This document shows positions 1 through 5,961 of a stretch of DNA of 5,961 nt, in pieces. Numbering within the stretch: position 1 is the first letter of the stretch; each line of letters opens with the position of its first letter. Origin of the DNA: an uncultured Erysipelotrichaceae bacterium. Its GTDB lineage: Bacteria > Bacillota_I > Bacilli_A > RFN20 > CAG-826. The translations under genes were made by a program, and so were the position numbers. The notes under the pieces are model-generated. The model worked only from the letters and a program-made list of their open reading frames with translations. It was not told where the DNA came from and made no database searches. Location of the stretch: NCBI GenBank assembly GCA_900321535.1, contig ONWJ01000261.1, positions 1 to 5,961 of the forward strand. Reading direction: 5' to 3'.

Positions 1-1182
1 CCTTCCCTTTTTAAGCGCATCTTCAAGCACGAAAAAAGGACGGCTCCGAAAGATTTCGTCGCGGTTAAGGATTTCAATCTCGAAATCGAAGATGGCGAAT
101 TCGTCGTCTTCGTCGGTCCGTCTGGATGTGGTAAATCCACGACGCTTCGCATGATCGCTGGCCTTGAAGATATCACCGCTGGTGAGCTCTTCATGGATGA
201 TGAGCTCATCAATAATGTTGACCCGATGAACCGCAATATGGCCATGGTGTTCCAGAATTATGCTCTTTATCCTCATTTAAGTGCCTACGAAAACATCGCG
301 TTCGGTTTGAGAATGCGCAAGATTGAGGAAGAAACCGTTGATAAAAACGGCAAAACCGTCATCACCAAGCGCCATCTCAACAAACAAGAAATCGATGAGA
401 AAGTCCAATGGGCAGCCGAAATCCTTGGCATCAAGGAATTGCTTCAAAGAAAGCCATCGGAAATGAGCGGCGGCCAGATGCAACGTGTCGCTTTGGGCAG
501 AGCCATTGTCCGTGGCCCAAAGCTTTTCTTACTTGACGAGCCGCTTTCTAACTTGGACGCCAAGTTAAGAACGTCGATGAGAAGTGAAATCGTCAAACTT
601 CATCAACGTCTGAAAACAACTTTCATTTACGTCACCCACGACCAAATCGAAGCCATGACAATGGGTTCGATCATCGTCGTTATGAAAGACGGCGTCATTC
701 AACAAGTCGATAAACCAACAGATGTCTTCTCTTATCCTAATAATATATTTGTAGCCGGCTTCATCGGAACGCCTCAAATGAACTTCTTCAAAGTTGAGGC
801 CACCATTTCTGATCAAGTCGCCACTTTGTTATTTGAAAATGGAGAAACATTGCAATTTGATTGCAGCAAAATGCGCCCAATCGAAGAGCAATACAAAGAC
901 GGGAAGCCTCATAAACTCGTCCTCGGCGTCCGCGCTGAGCATATCGAGCTTGCCGAGAAAGGACTTACCACGGTTTTATCCATTTTTGAAATCCTTGGTT
1001 CAGTTACCCATCTCTTTGTCCATCTCGAAAATCAAACCCAAGATTATATCGTTTCGGTAAACGACCATAAGGGAATAGAGTCGGGAACGAAACTATGCCT
1101 TAACTTCGCACCTGAAAAGATTCATCTTTTTGATGCGGAGACCGGCAAATCTATCCTAGGAGGAGGGTCTCGCCGTGGTTAA
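1..1182 (+). CDS. Sugar ABC transporter ATP-binding protein, UgpC/MsmK/MsmX family (5' end missing)
   Basis: ATPase subunit that powers a CUT1-type carbohydrate importer from the cytoplasmic face. The frame is open from base 1, so the true start lies left of the window; 393 residues are visible. Numbered from the first visible codon: Walker A GPSGCGKST at 39-47, Q-loop Gln85, signature MSGGQMQRVALGRA from 155 (Met replaces the usual Leu), Walker B LFLLDE ending at Asp179-Glu180, D-loop SNLDAK, and switch His213 in VTHDQIEAMTMG. A TOBE/MOP-like C-terminal part follows, with GTPQMNFF and LGVRAEHIEL resembling the family's GSPPMNF and LGIRPEDI. Two departures from the family: a basic stretch ahead of the second strand (about 3-18) and a charged insertion at about 109-126 between Q-loop and signature. 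The last codons carry the ribosome binding site of the next gene, which it overlaps by 8 bases. In Gram-positives such ATPases can serve several sugar importers, so the partner is inferred from context. Confidence 0.96.
   Translation, partial: PSLFKRIFKHEKRTAPKDFVAVKDFNLEIEDGEFVVFVGPSGCGKSTTLRMIAGLEDITAGELFMDDELINNVDPMNRNMAMVFQNYALYPHLSAYENIAFGLRMRKIEEETVDKNGKTVITKRHLNKQEIDEKVQWAAEILGIKELLQRKPSEMSGGQMQRVALGRAIVRGPKLFLLDEPLSNLDAKLRTSMRSEIVKLHQRLKTTFIYVTHDQIEAMTMGSIIVVMKDGVIQQVDKPTDVFSYPNNIFVAGFIGTPQMNFFKVEATISDQVATLLFENGETLQFDCSKMRPIEEQYKDGKPHKLVLGVRAEHIELAEKGLTTVLSIFEILGSVTHLFVHLENQTQDYIVSVNDHKGIESGTKLCLNFAPEKIHLFDAETGKSILGGGSRRG
1158..1167 (+). promoter_or_regulatory. Strong Shine-Dalgarno for the GH32 gene, inside the ATPase gene
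   Basis: AGGAGGAGGG lies 7 bases before the GTG at 1175. It also encodes the Gly-Gly-Gly near the ATPase C-terminus. It decides the start: the GH32 frame has a TAG at 1157-1159 and no other ATG, GTG or TTG between there and 1175. The nearby ATG at 1182 is in another frame that stops after seven codons. The strong site probably compensates for the weak GTG start and, with the 8-base overlap, suggests translational coupling. Confidence 0.85.
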
Positions 1183-4100
1183 TGCCTTCCTTTTTCTTTC
1201 TTTAGCTCTTTCCACGCTGACTTTTGCTTCCGTCACCAAAAGCGCGAAGGTGGATAAAATACATCTCGAAGATAGCGGCAACGAATTTTCTTCACTTGAT
1301 TACAGATATACTGCCGAGGAAAGTTTCGTTTTCACCACCGTCGCTCATTTCGATTCCGGTCAAGCTTGTGGCCTAGCCATTGGGGGCACGTACGACCATT
1401 ATTGGGTTTTTAATATCGATCGTGTTGAAAACCGTACAAAGCTCCTTTATTTCACCCGAGATCAATATGGCTATCATGCAAAAGAGCACCACAGCGATTA
1501 CTTAATCGGCAACAGCCAAATGACATCAAGCGAGCTTGAAGTCATTCGCCCAAAATTAAACGCCTGCCAAGAGTTCCATCTTAAACTCGTTGTCACGATA
1601 GACGGAGATCGTGCCTATGCTGAGTTTTTTGTCGATAATATCAAACGTTTCGGCGTCGACGAACACATCAACCTCAACGGGTTCTTGGATGGCTCTTCCT
1701 ATCAAGGAGGAGGTCTTGGCTTCAACGTTTTCAACGCTAGCGTGACCTTTGATAATACCTACGTAGGAAACAGCGATTACGTTTATTACAGCGAGCCTTA
1801 TCGCAACCAATATCATTATTCCCAATACGCTCACTGGAATAACGATCCTAACGGCCTCGTCTATTACAAAGGCTGGTACCATATGTATTATCAGACCCAT
1901 CCTTACAGCAAATATTGGGATCATATGTATTGGGGGCACGCCCGCAGCCGCGACTTAGTGCATTGGCAGGAATTGCCTTATGCCCTATTCCCTGATTCCA
2001 TGGGGTACGCTTGGAGCGGCATTGCAATGGCCTATCATCGCGGAATGAGCGATTCTGTCGATGGCCAGGGTTGGTTTCCTAATGGCTCGGGCGATGGATT
2101 AATCGGCTATTACACCCGTGATGGAAAAGATGGACAGGATCAAATCATTATCACCAGCGATGACGGCGGTACCACTTGGAGCAAACAACGTGAAATCCCG
2201 CAAAGATTAATTTTCTCTCAACATAAGATCGATTGCCGCGACCCTTCTATCTTCCCACTAAAAAAGGAACACGATAAAGTCACTTTGTGGGGCATGATTC
2301 TATCTGGCGGAACCCAAAACCAATTTTGGTTCCTAAAATCTCAGGACATGCTGGACTGGGATTATGCCGGCGGATACAACTATGTTTATCCAGAATGCAT
2401 GTCGGTGCATCCTATCGTTGCCGATGATGGAACGTTCCGTCAAGTCATCAGCGTTTCTTCCCGTTACTATGCGGTAGGAAATCTCATCTATGACGATGTG
2501 GAAGGACGCATCCGATTCATTTTGGCCGATGGCAGAGATTATGGAGAAGTCGGACAAAGCGCGTTTGTCAAAATGGATTATGCGGAAGATAGCTACGCCG
2601 CCCAATCCTTCAATATTGACGATGAAACATCCGAGTATTACGGAAAAGCAATCTCGATTTCTTGGTACTCTGGATTGCCAAGCGATGCTGAAAGCGGCAT
2701 CTACGCAGAAGTCCGTCATCCTTGGAACGGCGGAGGTATGACAATCCCCGTCGAGCTTGGTTTGAAAAAAGAAGGAAATGGCTATTACCTTACCCAAACC
2801 CCGATTACAAAAAATAACGAAAACTTCGGCAAAACCCCATTGGTTAATGAAAATAACTTGGTTTTTGACGGCGAATCCAATCCACTTGAACCGGTCAATA
2901 CGCATACGTTTGAATTAGCCGCAGAAATCGAAAATCCTTCGCAAAAACCCGTTGAATTTAGAATCAATGGAGGAGAAAACGAATACACCGCTTTCGGATG
3001 GAACAAAGAAGATGGTTATTATTTTGACCGTCGCTTTACGTCCGATGCGGGCATTCATTTCCAAAAGAATTACCATCACAAATTCACCGCTGAGCCCTGT
3101 GATGGAGAGCATCTATCTTTCTATGTCCTTTCCGATAATGGAGGCGTGGAAATCTTTACCGACGATGATCGTTATGCCTTCTATGGATTAACCCTTGCAT
3201 CCCCAGCCTCTAACGCTGCTTCCATCGTTTCGGGTGGTCCAATCACCTTTACTTCGTTGAACGTCAATGAAATCTCTTCCATTTGGCATGAGATGCCACT
3301 AGAAGAAGGCGTTCTTTACGCTGATCAAGACGAAATTCAAATGGATTTGTCTTTATCCGATTCCAAAGAACTCCAAGTCTATGCCTCGAATAAGGAGGAA
3401 ATCCAATACGAAGTGCAGCAAGAAGAAAATGTCATTGCGATTACCCCGACTGCTAGAGGCGTAAGCGTCAAAGCGCTCGCCAATGGTGACGCTGACATCA
3501 TTGCTTCTATTGAAGGCCAAAGCAAAACCGTTCATGTCCATGTTGAAGAAGCCGATGTTTCTTGCGGATTCGACCTAAAGAAAGAAAACATCGTTTCCGG
3601 CAAGTGGCGCAAGAGCAACGCCGGCCTTGTTGGCGAGCAAAAATATGGCGATGGTTATTTGCTTTCGGATGAAGAAATGTCCTATTTCAACATGACCGCC
3701 AAGATCAATTTAAGCAACGCCGCAGCTGCTGGACTTGTCATTTTCGCCCAAAAAGACATGAGCGATTATCTTGTCTGCAATGTTGATAAAGCTGCGAAGG
3801 TCTGCAAAATCTTCTCCCCTCGCGGCGTGATTGCCTCCACCTCCATCGATCCGCTTGCAAACGATATCGCAAATTACGGTGTCCAATGCGAAGATCGCCA
3901 CTTAACCATATATTTAAATGGCAAGAGCATTCTTTCCACCACACTCCCATCTACTGTGCCAGAAGCTGGCTTCATCGGGCTCAACGTGTTCTCTGGAACC
4001 GTAGTCTTTGAAGAAGTCACATTGGCTCAGGATGATTATGTCTATGAATCCGGTGACTTCCACTTCGAGAATACTGGCAACCAATACATCAAAGCCATCT

Positions 4101-4657
4101 ATAACATCGATGAGAAGAACGCCTTGGTTCAGCGTGGATATTGGAAGGTTGAAGACGGTGAAGTCATCATCTCTGAGACCTACATGAAGCTTCTCGATAG
4201 CAATAAGTCTTATCGCTTCTTCGTTGAAGGTGAAGAGGTGTCTTACACCATCCACGTTGCCGTCAAAGAAATTCAAAAAACCGTGCAATTCGCGGATAAA
4301 GTGTTGAATGAAGGGCTCGATGCCGTCATCTATATCGGCAGGATGGACATCGTTTCCGTCGAACTTGGCGGCGTGACCTTGCCTTCTTCTTCCTATCAAG
4401 TAAAAGACTTCACCTTGGTTATCAATAAGGATGTCCTCTCTATTGGAGATAACGAAGTCCTCATCAACGGCGAGCACCGTTTCAACATCCAGGTGAAGCC
4501 GTTAAAGACCGAAGCGGACAATCAAAACGATCCGCTTGCCCCACTTCCATCAGGAACATCAGTTTGGACGTATTCAGGACCCGCGATTGGATTGGGTCTA
4601 GGATTACTAGCCATCGCTATTGCCGCGATCTGCCTCATCAAGGCGAAAAGGAGCTAA
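1175..4657 (+). CDS. Secreted, membrane-anchored multidomain GH32 fructanase (levanase/inulinase-like)
   Basis: Predicted cell-surface glycoside hydrolase cleaving beta-fructosidic bonds in levan, inulin or related fructans. Order of parts in the 1160 residues: signal peptide (1-18, hydrophobic, possible cut after Ala18); CBM66/DUF1080-like beta-sandwich (about 23-205); GH32 five-bladed propeller (about 209-530); GH32 C-terminal beta-sandwich (about 545-705, with SDNGGVEIF resembling the family's DxSSxEVF); Ig-like BIG2-type domain (about 714-793); second CBM66-like domain (about 794-955); two X2/Ig-like modules (about 961-1110); Pro-rich linker; membrane helix 1136-1155; basic tail KAKRS. 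All three GH32 catalytic acids are present: nucleophile Asp224 in WNNDPNG, transition-state stabiliser Asp356 in CRDP, and acid/base Glu407 in PEC. MTIPVEL at 522-528 matches the family's MTxPREL. Bacillus subtilis SacC levanase pairs GH32 with one levan-binding CBM66. Levan versus inulin, and exo versus endo action, cannot be read from sequence. The signal peptide has no Lys or Arg before its hydrophobic core, and no canonical LPXTG is present. GH32 assignment is near certain; accessory domain names are less sure. Confidence 0.95.
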   Translation: MVNAFLFLSLALSTLTFASVTKSAKVDKIHLEDSGNEFSSLDYRYTAEESFVFTTVAHFDSGQACGLAIGGTYDHYWVFNIDRVENRTKLLYFTRDQYGYHAKEHHSDYLIGNSQMTSSELEVIRPKLNACQEFHLKLVVTIDGDRAYAEFFVDNIKRFGVDEHINLNGFLDGSSYQGGGLGFNVFNASVTFDNTYVGNSDYVYYSEPYRNQYHYSQYAHWNNDPNGLVYYKGWYHMYYQTHPYSKYWDHMYWGHARSRDLVHWQELPYALFPDSMGYAWSGIAMAYHRGMSDSVDGQGWFPNGSGDGLIGYYTRDGKDGQDQIIITSDDGGTTWSKQREIPQRLIFSQHKIDCRDPSIFPLKKEHDKVTLWGMILSGGTQNQFWFLKSQDMLDWDYAGGYNYVYPECMSVHPIVADDGTFRQVISVSSRYYAVGNLIYDDVEGRIRFILADGRDYGEVGQSAFVKMDYAEDSYAAQSFNIDDETSEYYGKAISISWYSGLPSDAESGIYAEVRHPWNGGGMTIPVELGLKKEGNGYYLTQTPITKNNENFGKTPLVNENNLVFDGESNPLEPVNTHTFELAAEIENPSQKPVEFRINGGENEYTAFGWNKEDGYYFDRRFTSDAGIHFQKNYHHKFTAEPCDGEHLSFYVLSDNGGVEIFTDDDRYAFYGLTLASPASNAASIVSGGPITFTSLNVNEISSIWHEMPLEEGVLYADQDEIQMDLSLSDSKELQVYASNKEEIQYEVQQEENVIAITPTARGVSVKALANGDADIIASIEGQSKTVHVHVEEADVSCGFDLKKENIVSGKWRKSNAGLVGEQKYGDGYLLSDEEMSYFNMTAKINLSNAAAAGLVIFAQKDMSDYLVCNVDKAAKVCKIFSPRGVIASTSIDPLANDIANYGVQCEDRHLTIYLNGKSILSTTLPSTVPEAGFIGLNVFSGTVVFEEVTLAQDDYVYESGDFHFENTGNQYIKAIYNIDEKNALVQRGYWKVEDGEVIISETYMKLLDSNKSYRFFVEGEEVSYTIHVAVKEIQKTVQFADKVLNEGLDAVIYIGRMDIVSVELGGVTLPSSSYQVKDFTLVINKDVLSIGDNEVLINGEHRFNIQVKPLKTEADNQNDPLAPLPSGTSVWTYSGPAIGLGLGLLAIAIAAICLIKAKRS
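4646..4653 (+). promoter_or_regulatory. Shine-Dalgarno for the LacI-family gene
   Basis: AAAAGGAG lies 7 bases before the ATG at 4661, within the last codons (Lys-Arg-Ser) of the fructanase gene. Only three bases separate the fructanase stop from this ATG. That leaves no room for a separate promoter or terminator in the gap, so the regulator is probably made from the same message. Confidence 0.8.
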
Positions 4658-4660
4658 TCA

Positions 4661-5638
4661 ATGGACAAAGTAACAATTAGCGACGTAGCAAAGAAAAGCG
4701 GTTATGGGCTTGGGACCGTATCTCGTGTCATCCGCGGCGACAAATTCGTCAAGGAATCGACAAGGAAAAAGATACAAGAGGTCATCGACGAGCTCCATTA
4801 CGTGCCCAATGTTAACGGGGCAAGGCTCCGTCAAAAACGCAGCGGCGTCATCGCCGTTATGGTCCCGGTCATCAACCACCCCTTCTTCGCCGAATTGGTG
4901 GAGGGCGTTGAGCAAATCGCAGACAAAAACGGATGCTCCTTGCTCTTGATCACTTCGCAGATGAACGAGGAGAAAGAAAAAGAAATCCTTCATAAAATTC
5001 ACCAAAAGGAAATCGACGGGGCCATCTTCGTTACCCACTACAAGCATGACCCGCAAGAGTTTGCAGGATGTGCGCTGGTCAGTATCGACCGCCACCTCAG
5101 CGACGATATCCCTCTCGTCAGCAGCACCAATTACGAATCCACCAAAGACGCCCTGCAATATCTCTTCGATAAAGGCGCAAGAAAACTAGCCTTCATCGGA
5201 ACAAAACCGAATGTTGAATCAGAAGTTTCATTAAGAAAGAAAGCCTATGATGACTTCATCTCGTCCCATGGTCTAAAACCTTGTTCCATCTATGAGAACA
5301 TCAGCCACGGCAACGAGCAAGCGTTCGTCGATTCCCATCTAGAAGAGCTCGCTTCCATGGATGGCATCTTTGCTTCCAATAACGTTCTCGCGCAGATCAT
5401 CTATAAGAAAATCAGCGCACTAGGGAAACGCTTCCCAGATGACATTCAACTCATTTCTTATGATGGTGTCTTCTCCCTCTGGGATCACGCCCCGACGATC
5501 ACCTGCATCCAGCAGCCCATCAAGGAGATGGCGGAGCAAGCCTTCTCCATCCTGCAAGATTTGATCGAAGATAGACCCACGGTCAAATCGAAAATCCTAC
5601 CTACGAAAATGATTCTTGGAAATACAACCAAACAATAA
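4661..5638 (+). CDS. LacI-family sugar-responsive transcriptional regulator
   Basis: DNA-binding regulator of 325 residues, a normal length for the family, probably a sugar-controlled repressor of this operon. The N-terminal helix-turn-helix covers about 4-26 (TISDVAKKSGYGLGTVSRVI), followed by the third helix and YVPN at 47-50. The hinge is at about 50-60, with Leu56 at the position of the minor-groove leucine of E. coli LacI; numbering matches LacI without gaps here. The rest is a periplasmic-binding-protein-like effector domain: GVIAVMVP from 62, VSIDR, FASNN around 236-241, and SYDGV at 266-270. In the FASNN motif Asn241 replaces the usual Asp of this family. Recognition-helix residues 17 and 18 are Leu-Gly, where LacI has Tyr-Gln. 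It starts three bases after the fructanase gene and ends just before the lipoprotein gene, so it sits mid-operon. The effector may be fructose, sucrose or a fructo-oligosaccharide, but that rests on context only. Confidence 0.95.
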   Translation: MDKVTISDVAKKSGYGLGTVSRVIRGDKFVKESTRKKIQEVIDELHYVPNVNGARLRQKRSGVIAVMVPVINHPFFAELVEGVEQIADKNGCSLLLITSQMNEEKEKEILHKIHQKEIDGAIFVTHYKHDPQEFAGCALVSIDRHLSDDIPLVSSTNYESTKDALQYLFDKGARKLAFIGTKPNVESEVSLRKKAYDDFISSHGLKPCSIYENISHGNEQAFVDSHLEELASMDGIFASNNVLAQIIYKKISALGKRFPDDIQLISYDGVFSLWDHAPTITCIQQPIKEMAEQAFSILQDLIEDRPTVKSKILPTKMILGNTTKQ

Positions 5639-5642
5639 GGAG
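5637..5642 (+). promoter_or_regulatory. Shine-Dalgarno for the lipoprotein gene
   Basis: AAGGAG overlaps the TAA stop of the regulator gene and lies 8 bases before the ATG at 5651. The 12-base gap between the two genes has no space for a terminator, which supports one transcript through this junction. Confidence 0.8.
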
Positions 5643-5650
5643 TGAAAACC

Positions 5651-5961
5651 ATGAAAAAACATCTATCCATCATCCTGTTCTCCGCCGCCTTCTTAGCCGC
5701 TTCCTGCGCTAACGCATCTGATGTTCCTACCAAAAAGAGCTCGGATGATTCCGTTGAGTCAGCTCAAACCACTTCCGCCCAAGTGACTTCTCAAGGAGGA
5801 CAAACTACCTCCGATGGAGGCATTGTTACCTCCGCTGCCGTCACGACGGAAGAAGTCATCTCTGAAGAAGAGTCCACCGAGGAACCGCCAGTCCCAACCG
5901 GTACCCAAATCGTAAAGATCATGTTCCACGTCGACTCCAGATCTCCTGAAGGCCTCGCTTA
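5651..5961 (+). CDS. Lipoprotein, probable sugar ABC transporter solute-binding protein (3' end missing)
   Basis: Only the first 103 residues are in the window; the frame is open to the right edge. It begins with a lipoprotein signal peptide: Lys2-Lys3, a hydrophobic core, then LAASC with the lipid-accepting Cys at 19. The residue three before the Cys is Ala rather than the usual Leu, a mild deviation. A linker of about 65 residues follows, rich in Ser, Thr, Gln and Gly and then Glu (EEVISEEESTEEPP), with no cysteine after 19. The visible mature fold begins near residue 86 with TQIVKIMFHVD, which fits the first beta-strand of an extracellular solute-binding protein family 1 domain. The role is inferred from this strand, the lipoprotein anchor and the ATPase, fructanase and regulator upstream: it would capture released fructose or fructo-oligosaccharides for import. 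A different surface lipoprotein cannot be excluded from this fragment. Confidence 0.75.
   Translation, partial: MKKHLSIILFSAAFLAASCANASDVPTKKSSDDSVESAQTTSAQVTSQGGQTTSDGGIVTSAAVTTEEVISEEESTEEPPVPTGTQIVKIMFHVDSRSPEGLA

Noticed and set aside
1184..1213. T-rich run after the ATPase stop, a possible terminator
   Set aside because: No stable stem precedes it, and the Ts encode the Phe/Leu-rich signal peptide of the fructanase.
1717..1737. Palindrome-like TTCAACGTTTTCAACG resembling a catabolite or LacI-family operator
   Set aside because: It lacks a proper symmetric TG...CA framework, sits deep in coding sequence, and encodes the conserved GFNVFN strand, whose second copy near 3976 does not keep the DNA pattern.
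1556..1939. Minus-strand open frame inside the fructanase gene
   Set aside because: It lies opposite the N-terminal domain and the WNNDPNG region of a clear GH32 gene, has no recognisable domain, and is rich in Val/Ile as expected from the reverse of coding DNA.
2333..2905. Minus-strand open frame of 190 codons opposite the GH32 module
   Set aside because: Shadow of the catalytic domain. The plus strand encodes conserved GH32 motifs across this stretch, and the minus product has no coherent motif.
3391..3415. Internal TAAGGAGGA followed by an in-frame GTG, a possible internal translation start
   Set aside because: The spacing to the GTG is about 14 bases, too long for efficient initiation, and it lies mid-strand in an Ig-like domain; a start there would give a protein without signal peptide or catalytic module.
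3914..4477. Minus-strand open frame of 187 codons opposite the fructanase tail
   Set aside because: Rich in Asp, Val and Ile, as produced by reverse reading of GAT/ATC-rich coding sequence; no family recognised. Treated as a shadow.
4544..4558. LPSGT as a true LPXTG sortase motif
   Set aside because: The Thr and Gly are in the wrong order for known sortase substrates, so it is recorded only as a near match in the findings.
4658..5158. Minus-strand open frame opposite the LacI-family gene
   Set aside because: The plus strand carries an intact LacI-family protein with helix-turn-helix, hinge and effector domain, so the antisense frame is not credible.
1..5961. CRISPR arrays, transposases, integrases, tRNA or rRNA genes, toxin-antitoxin or defence genes
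   Set aside because: No direct-repeat arrays, inverted terminal repeats, tRNA-like folds or hallmark motifs of such genes were found; nearly every base is accounted for by the four coding regions.

Overview
The window is one tightly packed stretch of four plus-strand genes, with the first cut by the left edge and the last by the right edge. Neighbouring genes overlap or lie within 12 bases of each other, each internal start has a strong Shine-Dalgarno sequence, and no gap exceeds 12 bases. This looks like the inside of a single operon for extracellular breakdown and uptake of a fructose polymer or oligosaccharide.

The organism is probably a Gram-positive-lineage bacterium of the Firmicutes (Bacilli in the broad sense, perhaps an uncultured gut or rumen type). 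The reasons are AGGAGG-type ribosome binding sites, a UgpC/MsmK-type transporter ATPase, a LacI-family regulator, a lipoprotein-type binding protein, and a secreted enzyme with a C-terminal membrane anchor. Base composition looks moderate. Tryptophan is encoded by TGG throughout and no TGA is read through, so there is no sign of the Mycoplasma code. The taxonomic placement is inference.

Layout: (1) 1-1182, most of an ABC-transporter ATPase of the CUT1 sugar class; (2) 1175-4657, an 1160-residue secreted, membrane-anchored GH32 fructanase with a carbohydrate-binding-like domain on each side of the catalytic module and a tail of Ig-like modules; (3) 4661-5638, a LacI-family repressor; (4) 5651 to the right edge, the N-terminus of a lipoprotein that is probably the solute-binding protein of the sugar importer. 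Permease genes would be expected just downstream but are not in the window.

Working model (inference): the fructanase is held at the cell surface, grips levan- or inulin-like polymer through its accessory domains and releases fructose or short fructo-oligosaccharides. The lipoprotein captures these, the membrane permeases import them using the ATPase, and the LacI-type protein tunes expression. No promoter, operator, terminator, RNA gene, mobile element or CRISPR array was seen. The most unusual item is the architecture of the large fructanase.
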